This document shows positions 1 through 7,387 of a stretch of DNA of 16,008 nt, in pieces (within the stretch, counting starts at the first letter, position 1; the number at the start of each line of letters is the position of its first letter). Source of the DNA: Treponemataceae bacterium (lineage in GTDB: Bacteria > Spirochaetota > Spirochaetia > Treponematales > Treponemataceae). Below the pieces are notes generated by a model. The model did not search any database. It saw only the letters and a list, made by a program, of their open reading frames with translations, and was not told the DNA's origin. Location of the stretch: NCBI GenBank assembly GCA_024697985.1, contig JAILRX010000167.1:1-16008 (forward strand), given 5' to 3'. A program made the translations under genes and the position numbers.

Positions 1-777
1 CAGGAAATCCAGGAAATGACCAAGGAAATCCTTCGCGGAAAGAAGATGGTAGAGGTGACAAAGACCCGCCTTATCAATGCAAACCTGCGACTTGTTGTTT
101 CCATCGCAAAAAAATACACCAACCGTGGACTTCAGTTCTTCGATCTCGTTCAGGAAGGAAATATCGGTCTTATCAAGGCTGTAGAAAAATTTGAATATCG
201 AAAAGGATATAAATTTTCTACCTATGCTACATGGTGGATCCGACAGGCCATTACAAGATCTATTTCAGATCAGGCCAGAACCATCCGTGTTCCAGTTCAT
301 ATGATTGAACAGATCAACAAGGTTATGAGGGAAAGCCGACAGCTCATGCAGAAATACGGCCGTGAACCAACCGACGAAGAGATTGCAGAACAGCTTGGCT
401 GGGCAGTAAACCGTGTAAAAATCGTCAAGAATGTTGCACGTGAGCCTATCTCTCTTGAAACTCCAATCGGTGAAGAAGAAGATTCATTGCTCGGAGATTT
501 TATCGAGGACAAGGAAGTAGAAAATCCAGCAAATCAGACAGCCTATGTTCTTCTTAAGGAAAAGGTTCATGAAGCACTTTCTACACTGCCTACTCGAGAA
601 GAGGAAGTTTTGAAGATGCGATTCGGTTTGGAGGAAGGATTTTCGCTTACTTTGGAAGAAGTTGGTTTGTGCTTCAACGTAACTCGAGAACGAATCCGAC
701 AGATCGAGGCAAAGGCATTGCGCAGGCTTAGAAATCCTCGCCGTTCAAGCGGACTTAAAGATTATCTAGACAGTTAA
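1..777 (+). CDS. rpoD: RNA polymerase primary sigma factor (sigma-70), 3' part
   Basis: The gene is open from base 1 in frame 1, so its 5' end (region 1 and the start of region 2) lies outside the window. About 258 codons are visible. Region 2 is clear: NLRLVVSIAKKYTNRGLQFF, then the core-binding DLVQEGNIGLIKAVEKFEY, and the -10 recognition segment STYATWWIRQAITRSI. Region 3 follows (GREPTDEEIAEQLG). Region 4.2 carries the -35 recognition helix, VTRERIRQIEAKALRRLR, close to the usual primary-sigma sequence. The near-invariant regions 2.4 and 4.2 point to the housekeeping factor rather than an alternative sigma, and predict TTGACA/TATAAT-type promoters in this genome. The protein ends with the usual short tail (GLKDYLDS). 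Its last codons also hold the -35 element of the next gene. Confidence 0.97.
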   Translation, partial: QEIQEMTKEILRGKKMVEVTKTRLINANLRLVVSIAKKYTNRGLQFFDLVQEGNIGLIKAVEKFEYRKGYKFSTYATWWIRQAITRSISDQARTIRVPVHMIEQINKVMRESRQLMQKYGREPTDEEIAEQLGWAVNRVKIVKNVAREPISLETPIGEEEDSLLGDFIEDKEVENPANQTAYVLLKEKVHEALSTLPTREEEVLKMRFGLEEGFSLTLEEVGLCFNVTRERIRQIEAKALRRLRNPRRSSGLKDYLDS

Positions 778-795
778 AATATAATTTTGTATAAT
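767..795 (+). promoter_or_regulatory. Sigma-70 promoter of the zinc-ribbon gene
   Basis: TAGACA (767-772, five of six consensus bases) is followed by a 17-nt spacer and a perfect TATAAT (790-795). The -35 element lies inside the final rpoD codons. Transcription would start near 802, giving a leader of about 30 nt and ruling out the GTG at 809 as a practical start. The neighbouring rpoD product has standard DNA-contact helices, which supports reading this as a housekeeping promoter. Confidence 0.75.
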
Positions 796-832
796 TGAAA
801 CAGTATTTGTGTTTCATAAAGAGGATAATGGA

Positions 833-1675
833 ATGATAGAAGTATTTGATAAGTTGAGAAGTCTTCAGGATGTGCTTTCTGAAAAATATGAATTGCAGTC
901 TGAGATTGAAGAAGCTCCAAAACAGCTTTCTTCACAGGGAGAACTTCTTGCTCGTCTTAAGAAAGAATTGATTGAAAAAAATGCTGAGTACGAAGAAGTA
1001 AAAGCTAAAGTAGCTCGATTGAAGGTTGAACTTTCTGATGTCGAAGCAGAAAGAGAAAAGAGTGAAAAAAGCATGGATGACATCCAGACTCATCGTGAAT
1101 ACGAAGCATTGGATAAAGAAATAAAAGATGCTACTGAAAAAAGTCATACAATCCGCAAGGATCTTGAAAAAGAAGAAAAGACTCTTGCTGAACTCAATGA
1201 TACTTTGAAAGGCAGCCTCGAAATGATTTCTGCTCAGGAAGAAGACTTGAACAGCAGTAAAGCTTCTCTCGACAGCGAAATTGATGCTAAAAAAGTAAAA
1301 CTTCAGGAACTTGAAAAGAAGGAAGCTGAATTCTCAGAAGGAATCGATCCTGAAATTATCTTCAAGTTTACTCGAATTGTTAAAAGCAAGCATAACAAGG
1401 GTATCGTAGCTGTAAAAGGTAATGTATGTGACGGATGTCACATGATTTTGCCTGCACAGTTTGCTAACGATGTTCATGCTGGTGATAAAATCGTTTTCTG
1501 TCCTTATTGCAGCCGTATTCTTTACTATCAGGAAATTGAGGGTGAAGAAGAACAGTATTATCAGATGGAAGACTCAGAAAGTCTTATCGATGCTGATGGC
1601 GATGATTTTGATGACGATTTCGATGACGATGACGATGATTTCGACGACGGCGACGTTGTAAAAGAACTCGAATAA
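833..1675 (+). CDS. Coiled-coil C4 zinc-ribbon protein (HP0958/CT398-like family)
   Basis: I start at ATG 833 (280 aa): AGAGGA at 820-825 sits about 7 nt upstream, whereas an in-frame GTG at 809 would lie only a few bases from the predicted transcript start. Residues 1-170 are almost entirely charged heptad helix, with the family-typical segment HREYEALDKEI near 88-98. A zinc ribbon follows: C199-x2-C202 and C223-x2-C226. The last 35 residues are a very acidic Asp/Glu tail, which I do not know as a family feature. Known relatives include Helicobacter HP0958 and Chlamydia CT398, reported to bind sigma-54 and, for HP0958, flagellin mRNA. The role in treponemes is not known to me. The position next to rpoD and rnpB is suggestive only. 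The product is cytoplasmic, with no signal or membrane segment. Confidence 0.85.
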   Translation: MIEVFDKLRSLQDVLSEKYELQSEIEEAPKQLSSQGELLARLKKELIEKNAEYEEVKAKVARLKVELSDVEAEREKSEKSMDDIQTHREYEALDKEIKDATEKSHTIRKDLEKEEKTLAELNDTLKGSLEMISAQEEDLNSSKASLDSEIDAKKVKLQELEKKEAEFSEGIDPEIIFKFTRIVKSKHNKGIVAVKGNVCDGCHMILPAQFANDVHAGDKIVFCPYCSRILYYQEIEGEEEQYYQMEDSESLIDADGDDFDDDFDDDDDDFDDGDVVKELE

Positions 1676-1698
1676 ATCGTTTTGTTTAGAAAATTTAA

Positions 1699-2062
1699 GG
1701 AAGGAAAATAATCGTTTCGCAGCCGAATTGATTCGGCTGCGAAGAGGAAAGTCCGGGCTCCTTCGGAAAAAGTGCCGGGTAATAACCGGGGATCTTAAAG
1801 TTTTTTAAGGTGACAGATAGCGCAACAGAAAATATACCGTCTGTTTTACAGATAAGGGTGAAAGGCAGGGTAAGAGCCTACCGCATGTGTGGCAACATAC
1901 ATGGCAGTGCAAGCCTCACTTGGAGCAAGGTCAAGCAGTAACTGAATTTTCCGATTATTAGTTACGGGTAGACTGCTACAGGTATCCAGCGATGGGTATT
2001 GCAGATAGATGATTATTTTTATCCATCTGGATAAAAGACAGAACTCGGCTTATTTTTCCTTC
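1699..2062 (+). ncRNA. rnpB: RNase P RNA, bacterial type A
   Basis: This is the catalytic RNA that trims 5' leaders from pre-tRNA. The 5' P4 core GAGGAAAGTCCGGGCTCC is at 1744-1761. Central conserved elements follow (GGGTGAAAGGC near 1856, GGTAAGAGCCTACCGC near 1869, GGAGCAAGGTCAA near 1922). The GGGTAGACTGCT stretch (about 1965-1976) carries the tRNA-CCA-binding GGU. The 3' core ACAGAACTCGGCTTAT ends at about 2052. Helix P1 forms between GAAGGAAAATAA (near 1700-1711) and TTATTTTTCCTTC (2050-2062), which sets the ends. P3 is the short hairpin at about 1718-1742 (GCAGCCGAAT / ATTCGGCTGC). The ends are good to a few bases. I see no convincing promoter of its own, so it may be processed from the zinc-ribbon transcript. 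Confidence 0.96.
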
Positions 2063-2085
2063 TTTTTTTGTTTTTCTTTATTTTT
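2050..2085 (+). terminator. Possible U-rich end of the rnpB transcript
   Basis: The 3' strand of helix P1 runs straight into a long T-rich tract (seven T at 2063-2069, then further T runs to 2085). A long P1 helix followed by U residues can act as an intrinsic terminator. P1 is closed over the whole RNA rather than a short loop, so efficiency is uncertain and some read-through into the TPR gene is likely. Confidence 0.4.
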
Positions 2086-2096
2086 GGGTGGGGAAT

Positions 2097-3047
2097 ATGA
2101 AAAACATTGTAAAAGACGGCAATGTAGTTAAAAGAAAATCAAAAGTTTTAGCGATTGTGCTCATTGCAGCTGCAGTCGTGGTTTTGTCGTCTGTACTTGG
2201 TTTTTTCCTTTCACGAATGGTGAAAAATTCCCGAAACAACAATCCATCCGTTCATAAACTTTATTCACTTTGGGAACAGGGTGAATACCAGAAAGTATAT
2301 TCAGATTCATCAGTAATCCTTGAAAAAAATGAATTGAATGCTCCTGCCATGGTAATGCATGGTTACAGTGCTTTTTTCATGGCGCTCGCTCAGACCGACA
2401 TTACAAACACCCAATCCTACGTTGATGAATGTATCTTTTCTCTCCGAAAAGCTCTTTATTATGCTGATAAGGCTTCTCTTCCTCAGATTCAGTACATGCT
2501 TGGAAAGGCATATTTTCAAAAAAATACGATTTCATCAGCCTATTATTATTCAGATCTTGTCATCAAATATCTGACACTTGCATCAGAGAACGGTTATGAG
2601 GCCCCTGACATCCATGAGTGTCTTGCGCTTTGCTATGCGGATCTTGGAATGACTGTAAAAAGTGTAATGGAATTTACAATGGCACTCAAATCCCACAAGA
2701 CAGATACATTGCTTTATGCCATTGCTTTGCAGTATCATAAATTGGAAAAAGACGATATTGCCAAGCCATATCTTGCAGAAATTATGGCGGACAGTCAGGA
2801 TGATGATATAATATTAAAAAGTTCGTTACTTTTAGCAGAAATTGATTTTCTTGAAGGCAACTACAGCGACGCTAGAAAAATTTACGAAACTGTTTTGGAA
2901 AAATTCCCGGATTGTGCGGATGCTCTGTACGGTCTTGGTAATATATATGAAAAAAGTGGTGATATTGCAAAAGCAAGAAGTGAATGGCGTAAAACTTTGA
3001 AGGTTCAGGTCAATCATGCTGGTGCAATAAAAAAATTAGGTTTATAA
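2097..3047 (+). CDS. Membrane-anchored tetratricopeptide-repeat protein
   Basis: I start at ATG 2097 (316 aa), preceded by the purine-rich GGGTGGGGA. An in-frame GTG at 2088 lies inside that ribosome binding site and is less likely. A short basic N-terminus (KRKSK) is followed by one hydrophobic helix at about residues 17-38 and then a soluble region, so it is probably a bitopic inner-membrane protein with its repeats outside the cytoplasm. TPR-like helical pairs run through the rest. The clearest are near residues 240-270 (LEGNYSDARKIYETVLEKFP) and 275-306 (ALYGLGNIYEKSGDIAKARS). TPR domains are protein-binding scaffolds and no enzyme motif is present. The gene lies 28 nt ahead of mreB, and from memory a similar gene precedes mreB in T. 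pallidum, so a link to the elongation machinery is plausible but inferred. Confidence 0.85.
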   Translation: MKNIVKDGNVVKRKSKVLAIVLIAAAVVVLSSVLGFFLSRMVKNSRNNNPSVHKLYSLWEQGEYQKVYSDSSVILEKNELNAPAMVMHGYSAFFMALAQTDITNTQSYVDECIFSLRKALYYADKASLPQIQYMLGKAYFQKNTISSAYYYSDLVIKYLTLASENGYEAPDIHECLALCYADLGMTVKSVMEFTMALKSHKTDTLLYAIALQYHKLEKDDIAKPYLAEIMADSQDDDIILKSSLLLAEIDFLEGNYSDARKIYETVLEKFPDCADALYGLGNIYEKSGDIAKARSEWRKTLKVQVNHAGAIKKLGL

Positions 3048-3048
3048 T
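3043..3048 (+). promoter_or_regulatory. Possible -10 box of an mreB promoter
   Basis: A perfect TATAAT overlaps the TAA stop codon of the TPR gene, 28 nt before the mreB start. No good -35 matches at 16-18 nt upstream; the best positions agree at only about two bases. It could be a weak or activator-dependent promoter, or chance in an AT-rich junction. Confidence 0.3.
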
Positions 3049-3075
3049 TAGACTTTAGAGTCGTGGAGGAAATAA

Positions 3076-4113
3076 ATGGGGATTTTTGATAGTTTTTCAA
3101 CCGACATTGGTATCGATTTGGGTACATGCAATACGTTGATTTATGTAAAAGGTCAGGGCATTGTTGTAAACGAACCGTCAGTAGTTGCCGTTGAAAAAGG
3201 AACTAAACGAGTTGTAGCAGTCGGTGCAGATGCAAAACGAATGCTTTATAAGACACCTGGTGACATTCAGGCTATTCGACCTTTGTCAGACGGTGTAATT
3301 GCTGATAAAGAAAGTACAGAAAAAATGATTCGCTATTTCATTTCAAAGATTATGCCAAAACATAAGCTTTTCAAGTCAATGCGAATGAGAATTGGAATCC
3401 CTAGTTGTATTACCGGAGTTGAAAGACAGGCTGTAGAAGAAGCTGCCATCAAAGCAGGTGCAAAGGAAGTTCACGTAATTGAGGAATCTCTTGCTGCAGC
3501 AATCGGTGCACAAATTCCTATCCATGAACCGGAAGGTCATATGGTTTGCGATATCGGTGGTGGAACGACTGAAGTTTCAGTTATTTCATTGGGCGGTATG
3601 GTAGTAACAAATGCTATCCGTGTAGGTGGTGATGAATTCGATGAAGCCATCATCAAGCACGTACGTGACGTATATCAGCTGGTTATTGGTGCAGCAATGG
3701 CTGAAAAACTCAAGATTGAAATCGGTAACGCAGCTCCAGATAAAAACATCGAAAAAATGGAAATCAAAGGTAACGATACCATCACAGGTCTTCCACGACG
3801 AGTTGAAATCGACTCTGTTGAAGTTCGAGAAGCACTCAAAGATCCTGTTTCTCAGATTGTTGATGTCGTTAAATATACTTTGGCAAACACTCCGCCAGAA
3901 TTGGCTGCAGATATTTTCACACACGGTATTGTAATGACAGGTGGTGGATCACTTTTGAAAGGTCTTCCTAAGCTTATCCAGAAAGAAACTGGTGTTCCTG
4001 TTATTCTCGTTGAAAATCCAATGGATTGTGTTGCAATCGGTGCAGGACAGGCCTTTGAATTGTTCCGTGATATGGATTCTGACAAGAGTATCTACGACAG
4101 CATCAACTCATAA
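3076..4113 (+). CDS. mreB: Rod-shape-determining actin homologue MreB
   Basis: 345 aa, the usual MreB length. It is a cytoplasmic actin-fold ATPase that polymerises under the inner membrane and guides lateral wall synthesis. Phosphate-1 loop: IGIDLGTCNTLIYVKGQGIV (residues 12-31). Phosphate-2 loop: DIGGGTTEVSVISLGG (from about 159). Adenosine loop: GIVMTGGGSLLKGLPKLI (from about 285). The hinge/connect segment EESLAAAIGAQIPI is also present. The start at ATG 3076 is fixed by GGAGGA at 3065-3070. The gene heads a tight cluster mreB-mreC-mreD-mrdA-rodA, with mreC 2 nt downstream. Arginine is often written CGA here, which is unusual for a well-expressed bacterial gene. Confidence 0.98.
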   Translation: MGIFDSFSTDIGIDLGTCNTLIYVKGQGIVVNEPSVVAVEKGTKRVVAVGADAKRMLYKTPGDIQAIRPLSDGVIADKESTEKMIRYFISKIMPKHKLFKSMRMRIGIPSCITGVERQAVEEAAIKAGAKEVHVIEESLAAAIGAQIPIHEPEGHMVCDIGGGTTEVSVISLGGMVVTNAIRVGGDEFDEAIIKHVRDVYQLVIGAAMAEKLKIEIGNAAPDKNIEKMEIKGNDTITGLPRRVEIDSVEVREALKDPVSQIVDVVKYTLANTPPELAADIFTHGIVMTGGGSLLKGLPKLIQKETGVPVILVENPMDCVAIGAGQAFELFRDMDSDKSIYDSINS

Positions 4114-4115
4114 TT

Positions 4116-4970
4116 ATGTCTAAAAAGTTAACTCTTGGTTCACTTAAGCTTGCTTTAATAGTTTTCGCCTGCCTCTTTGTAGTTTCCAACGTCATGTTGG
4201 GACTGTCTTCGGGCGGGTTCATCGTCAATTTGAAAGACGTCGGTTTTTCTGCCTTCTCAACTATTCAGAAAGGTATCAACAGTGCCGTTCATGGGGTTAC
4301 CGAAGGCTTCAAGGCTGTAAAGGAGCTTGCCGTCCTCAAAAAAGAATACGCTGTACTTGTCGAAAAACTTGCTGACTATGAATATCTACAGCGGGATTAC
4401 GCAAAAATCAAGGAAGAAAACGAAAACCTCAAAAAGCAGCTTGAGATTTCCGAAGAGTATGAGCGAAAAAATATCATTGCCAGGGTAATCGGCCGAGATC
4501 CAAATGCCCTTTATTCTGCTTTGACAATCAATAAGGGAACAAAACACGGCATCCGAAAGAACATGCCTGTTGTTGCAATTCAGGGCGGCGATGTCGCTTT
4601 GGTAGGCAAAATCGTAACTGTCGGACCTTTGACCAGTATGGTCATGCCGATTTACGACTTTCAGTATAACGTTTCAGGTCGAATCCGAAGTACCCACGAC
4701 GTCGGATTGATTACAGGGCGCGGAACTGAAGGCGAGCCTTTGCAGATGTCCTACATAAAAAAGAGCGTATACAAAGATTTGCAGTACGGCGATCTTGTAG
4801 TAACTTCCGGTGAAAATGACAATTATCTTGCAAACATTCCGATTGGAAGCATTTCCAACGTAAAGGTAATCGATTATGATTCATCACTTCAGATTGATAT
4901 CGTACCGATTATTGATTTTGCCCGTCTGGAAAATGTCATGGTAATTGACTTGAAGTATGCGAGGGAGTAA
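4116..4970 (+). CDS. mreC: Rod-shape-determining protein MreC
   Basis: 284 aa. A membrane-anchored periplasmic scaffold that couples MreB/RodZ to PBP2-RodA. There is a short basic N-terminus, one membrane helix at about 10-31, a coiled coil at about 65-118 (KKEYAVLVEKLADYEYLQRD and following heptads), then the two beta-domains. Family-typical segments are IARVIGRDPNALYSALTINK (from about 121), the glycine-rich GDLVVTSGENDNYLANIPIG and the C-terminal FARLENVMVI. It starts 2 nt after the mreB stop. I see no Shine-Dalgarno sequence before ATG 4116, so translation is probably coupled to mreB. Confidence 0.96.
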   Translation: MSKKLTLGSLKLALIVFACLFVVSNVMLGLSSGGFIVNLKDVGFSAFSTIQKGINSAVHGVTEGFKAVKELAVLKKEYAVLVEKLADYEYLQRDYAKIKEENENLKKQLEISEEYERKNIIARVIGRDPNALYSALTINKGTKHGIRKNMPVVAIQGGDVALVGKIVTVGPLTSMVMPIYDFQYNVSGRIRSTHDVGLITGRGTEGEPLQMSYIKKSVYKDLQYGDLVVTSGENDNYLANIPIGSISNVKVIDYDSSLQIDIVPIIDFARLENVMVIDLKYARE

Positions 4971-4973
4971 AAG

Positions 4974-5480
4974 ATGTCAAAATCATTTTTTTCAAGTTTG
5001 CTTGTAATTTTCTGTTTTGTATTGTTTGAAACTGCAATCGTATCAAACCTGAACTTTTTGCCTGCATCTCCTGATTTCCTTCTCATCATTATTCTTTATA
5101 TATCATTGAATAACGGTATTTTGCTCGGTGAAACGACAGGTTTTTGCTCCGGCTTGATGCTGGACTTTTTGACTGGTTCTCCAGTTGGCTTCAATGCGCT
5201 TTTAAGGACCATCATCGGTTTTATCGCAGGATTCTTCCACAACGTCTTGAACGATTCAAGTTTCTTTTTGCAGATGCTTTATGGTCTTGTCGCAACCTTG
5301 GTAAAAGCCTTTTTAATCTTCCTGCTTTCAATTTTCTTTAAGGGCGTTCAGCCATATCCATTCTTCTCATTCGTCTTTTTGACTGAAATCATTTTGAATT
5401 CTATATTTACTCCGTTGATGTTCATGTTCTTGAACCTCTTTTCGGACTTTTTGCTGCTTAAGCCGGAGAAAAATATATGA
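4974..5480 (+). CDS. mreD: Rod-shape-determining membrane protein MreD
   Basis: 168 aa, very hydrophobic throughout, with about five or six predicted membrane helices, as in the MreD family. The segment SPDFLLIIILYISLNNGILL followed by GFCSGLMLDFLTGSPVGFNA (about residues 35-85) is the recognisable family part. It is an inner-membrane partner of MreC and the PBP2-RodA complex, with no known catalytic role. The start at ATG 4974 has GAGGGAG upstream. The 3' end overlaps the next start as ATGA (5477-5480), which indicates translational coupling to mrdA. MreD is poorly conserved, so the call rests on position and topology as much as on sequence. Confidence 0.92.
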   Translation: MSKSFFSSLLVIFCFVLFETAIVSNLNFLPASPDFLLIIILYISLNNGILLGETTGFCSGLMLDFLTGSPVGFNALLRTIIGFIAGFFHNVLNDSSFFLQMLYGLVATLVKAFLIFLLSIFFKGVQPYPFFSFVFLTEIILNSIFTPLMFMFLNLFSDFLLLKPEKNI

Positions 5481-7384
5481 AGCTTTTCAGAAGAAGCTAT
5501 TCTTCCGGTTCAATCAACAGCCGTCAGGGCATTCCGGAAGAGCAGAACAGAAGACTGTTTATTCTCGGAATTATCGTAGTCCTCTGTTTTCTGCTTTATA
5601 TTCTCAGGCTTTTTTTGATGCAGATCGTTCTCGGTTCCCACTATCGAGACAGGGCTCAGGGAATTGCCCAGAAAACCAAAATCATTTCCGCTCGTCGAGG
5701 TGAAATTTACGACAGAAACGCTGATGTACCGCTTGTCGTAAACACCGAATCGTTTGCCGTTGACGTTACGCCGGGTGAAATTCCGCGCGAAAAATACGAT
5801 ACAGTAACCCTCAAGCTTGCCCAGATGCTCGATGTTTCCAAGGAATCAATTGACAGAAAAATCCAGCAGTATGGTAAGCGAAGTTTTTCGAACGTTGAAA
5901 TCAAGACTGACGTTCCGATGGAAGTTGTTTTTAATATTGCTGAAAACAGTACAGATTTGCCGGGCATATCATGGCGTTCAAAGCCTCTTAGAACTTATGT
6001 TACCAATTCGTATTCGATGTCACATATCATCGGGTATACGGGTGATATTACCAAAGAGGAACTTAAGACTCTTTACAACAAGGGGTATAAGCAGAATAAC
6101 GTCGTAGGACAGACCGGTGTTGAAAAGGAATACGATAAAATTCTTCGAGGAACAGATGGTGTTCAGTCTAAAATCGTTGATGCTAAGGGAAAAACCCTTG
6201 TCGATGAATCAATCATCAAAGTTCCTGATATGGGAAAAAATCTTGTCCTTACTATTGATTCAAGGATTCAGGAACTTGCAGAAAAGGCTCTTGGCGAACG
6301 ACTTGGTGCTGTTGTCGTATTAAGACCTTGTAACGGTGAAATCCTTGCTATGGTTTCATATCCATATTTTAATCCAAATGATTTTAACGGTGCAGACGGT
6401 TATCATAACTTTATTCAAGTTAGAAATGACCCTCGAAAACCTCTTTATAACCGAGCAATAAACGCTTCATATCCGCCGGCATCAACCTTCAAAGTAATCA
6501 TGACTACGGCGGTTCTTGCAGAAGAAGCTGTTTCTCCTTTGAAAAAAATTGAATGCAAGGGAACAATGACTTACGGTACCCGAACTTCAAAATGTCATAT
6601 TTATCCGGGTGCGCACGGAAAACTCGACTTGAAAAACGGACTTGCACAGTCTTGCAACGTTTATTTCTGGACGGTTGGAACTGAATACCTTGGCGTTGAA
6701 AAAATTTCAAATTATGCACGTGAATTTGGTTTTGGCCAGCTTACGAATATTGATATACCAGGTCAGGATGCAGGATTTATTCCATCTGCTTCATGGAAGG
6801 AACGACGATACCATGAAAAATGGCTTGGTGGTGACACGATGAACATGTCTATCGGACAGGGATTTACCCGAGCTTCTCCACTTCAGGTTGCTGATATGAT
6901 GGCCATGGTATGCAACAGCGGTGTCATCTACAATCCTCATGTTGTAAAAGAAATCCGCGATTCAATTACTAACGAAGTAATTGAAGAAATTAAGCCGAAA
7001 GTCCTTTACAAGAGTGACATAAAACCTGAAGTTTGGGCTGAGGTCCGACAGGATTTGCGCTATACGATTACTGACGGTTCTGCTAGAAACGCACTTAAAA
7101 ACAAAGTCGTAAAAATGGCCGGAAAAACCGGTACAGGTGAGGTTCAGGGAATCAAGGATTCATGGCATTCATGGCTTGTCTGCTATGCCCCATACGATGC
7201 ACCTGTCGAAGAGCAGATAGTAGTTTGTGTTCTTGCAGAATGTGTAGAACACGAATGGGAATGGTGGGCTCCATATTGTACGAACATCATCATGCAGGGA
7301 ATTTATGCAAACCAGACCTGTGAACAGGCAATGAAATCACTGGGATTGGGTTGGAAAATGAAACACGTTGGACGACAGGAGTAG
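5477..7384 (+). CDS. mrdA: Penicillin-binding protein 2, elongation transpeptidase
   Basis: 635 aa, typical class B PBP2 size. It cross-links new peptidoglycan strands during elongation, in the periplasm, paired with RodA. Order: cytoplasmic tail, one membrane helix at about 27-50, the pedestal/dimerisation region beginning with SARRGEIYDRN (71-81), then the transpeptidase domain. Active-site motifs are intact: S336-T-F-K339, S392-C-N394 and K550-T-G-T-G554. The motif GQTGVEKEYDKILRGTDG (211-228) is characteristic of the family. It overlaps mreD by 4 nt and rodA follows after 3 nt. The C-terminal part holds several cysteines (positions 569, 584, 589, 601, 615), which I note without interpretation. 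Confidence 0.97.
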   Translation: MKLFRRSYSSGSINSRQGIPEEQNRRLFILGIIVVLCFLLYILRLFLMQIVLGSHYRDRAQGIAQKTKIISARRGEIYDRNADVPLVVNTESFAVDVTPGEIPREKYDTVTLKLAQMLDVSKESIDRKIQQYGKRSFSNVEIKTDVPMEVVFNIAENSTDLPGISWRSKPLRTYVTNSYSMSHIIGYTGDITKEELKTLYNKGYKQNNVVGQTGVEKEYDKILRGTDGVQSKIVDAKGKTLVDESIIKVPDMGKNLVLTIDSRIQELAEKALGERLGAVVVLRPCNGEILAMVSYPYFNPNDFNGADGYHNFIQVRNDPRKPLYNRAINASYPPASTFKVIMTTAVLAEEAVSPLKKIECKGTMTYGTRTSKCHIYPGAHGKLDLKNGLAQSCNVYFWTVGTEYLGVEKISNYAREFGFGQLTNIDIPGQDAGFIPSASWKERRYHEKWLGGDTMNMSIGQGFTRASPLQVADMMAMVCNSGVIYNPHVVKEIRDSITNEVIEEIKPKVLYKSDIKPEVWAEVRQDLRYTITDGSARNALKNKVVKMAGKTGTGEVQGIKDSWHSWLVCYAPYDAPVEEQIVVCVLAECVEHEWEWWAPYCTNIIMQGIYANQTCEQAMKSLGLGWKMKHVGRQE

Positions 7385-7387
7385 GCT

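Noticed and set aside
809..832. GTG 809 as start of the zinc-ribbon protein
   Set aside because: It lies only about 7 nt after the predicted transcription start, with no ribosome binding site; ATG 833 has AGAGGA at good spacing.
1699..2062. A riboswitch or small protein gene in the gap before the TPR gene
   Set aside because: The gap matches RNase P RNA along its length, including P4, the CCA-binding loop and the P1 closure.
3586..3924. Open frame of 112 codons antisense to mreB
   Set aside because: A shadow of strongly conserved mreB sequence; no promoter or ribosome binding site.
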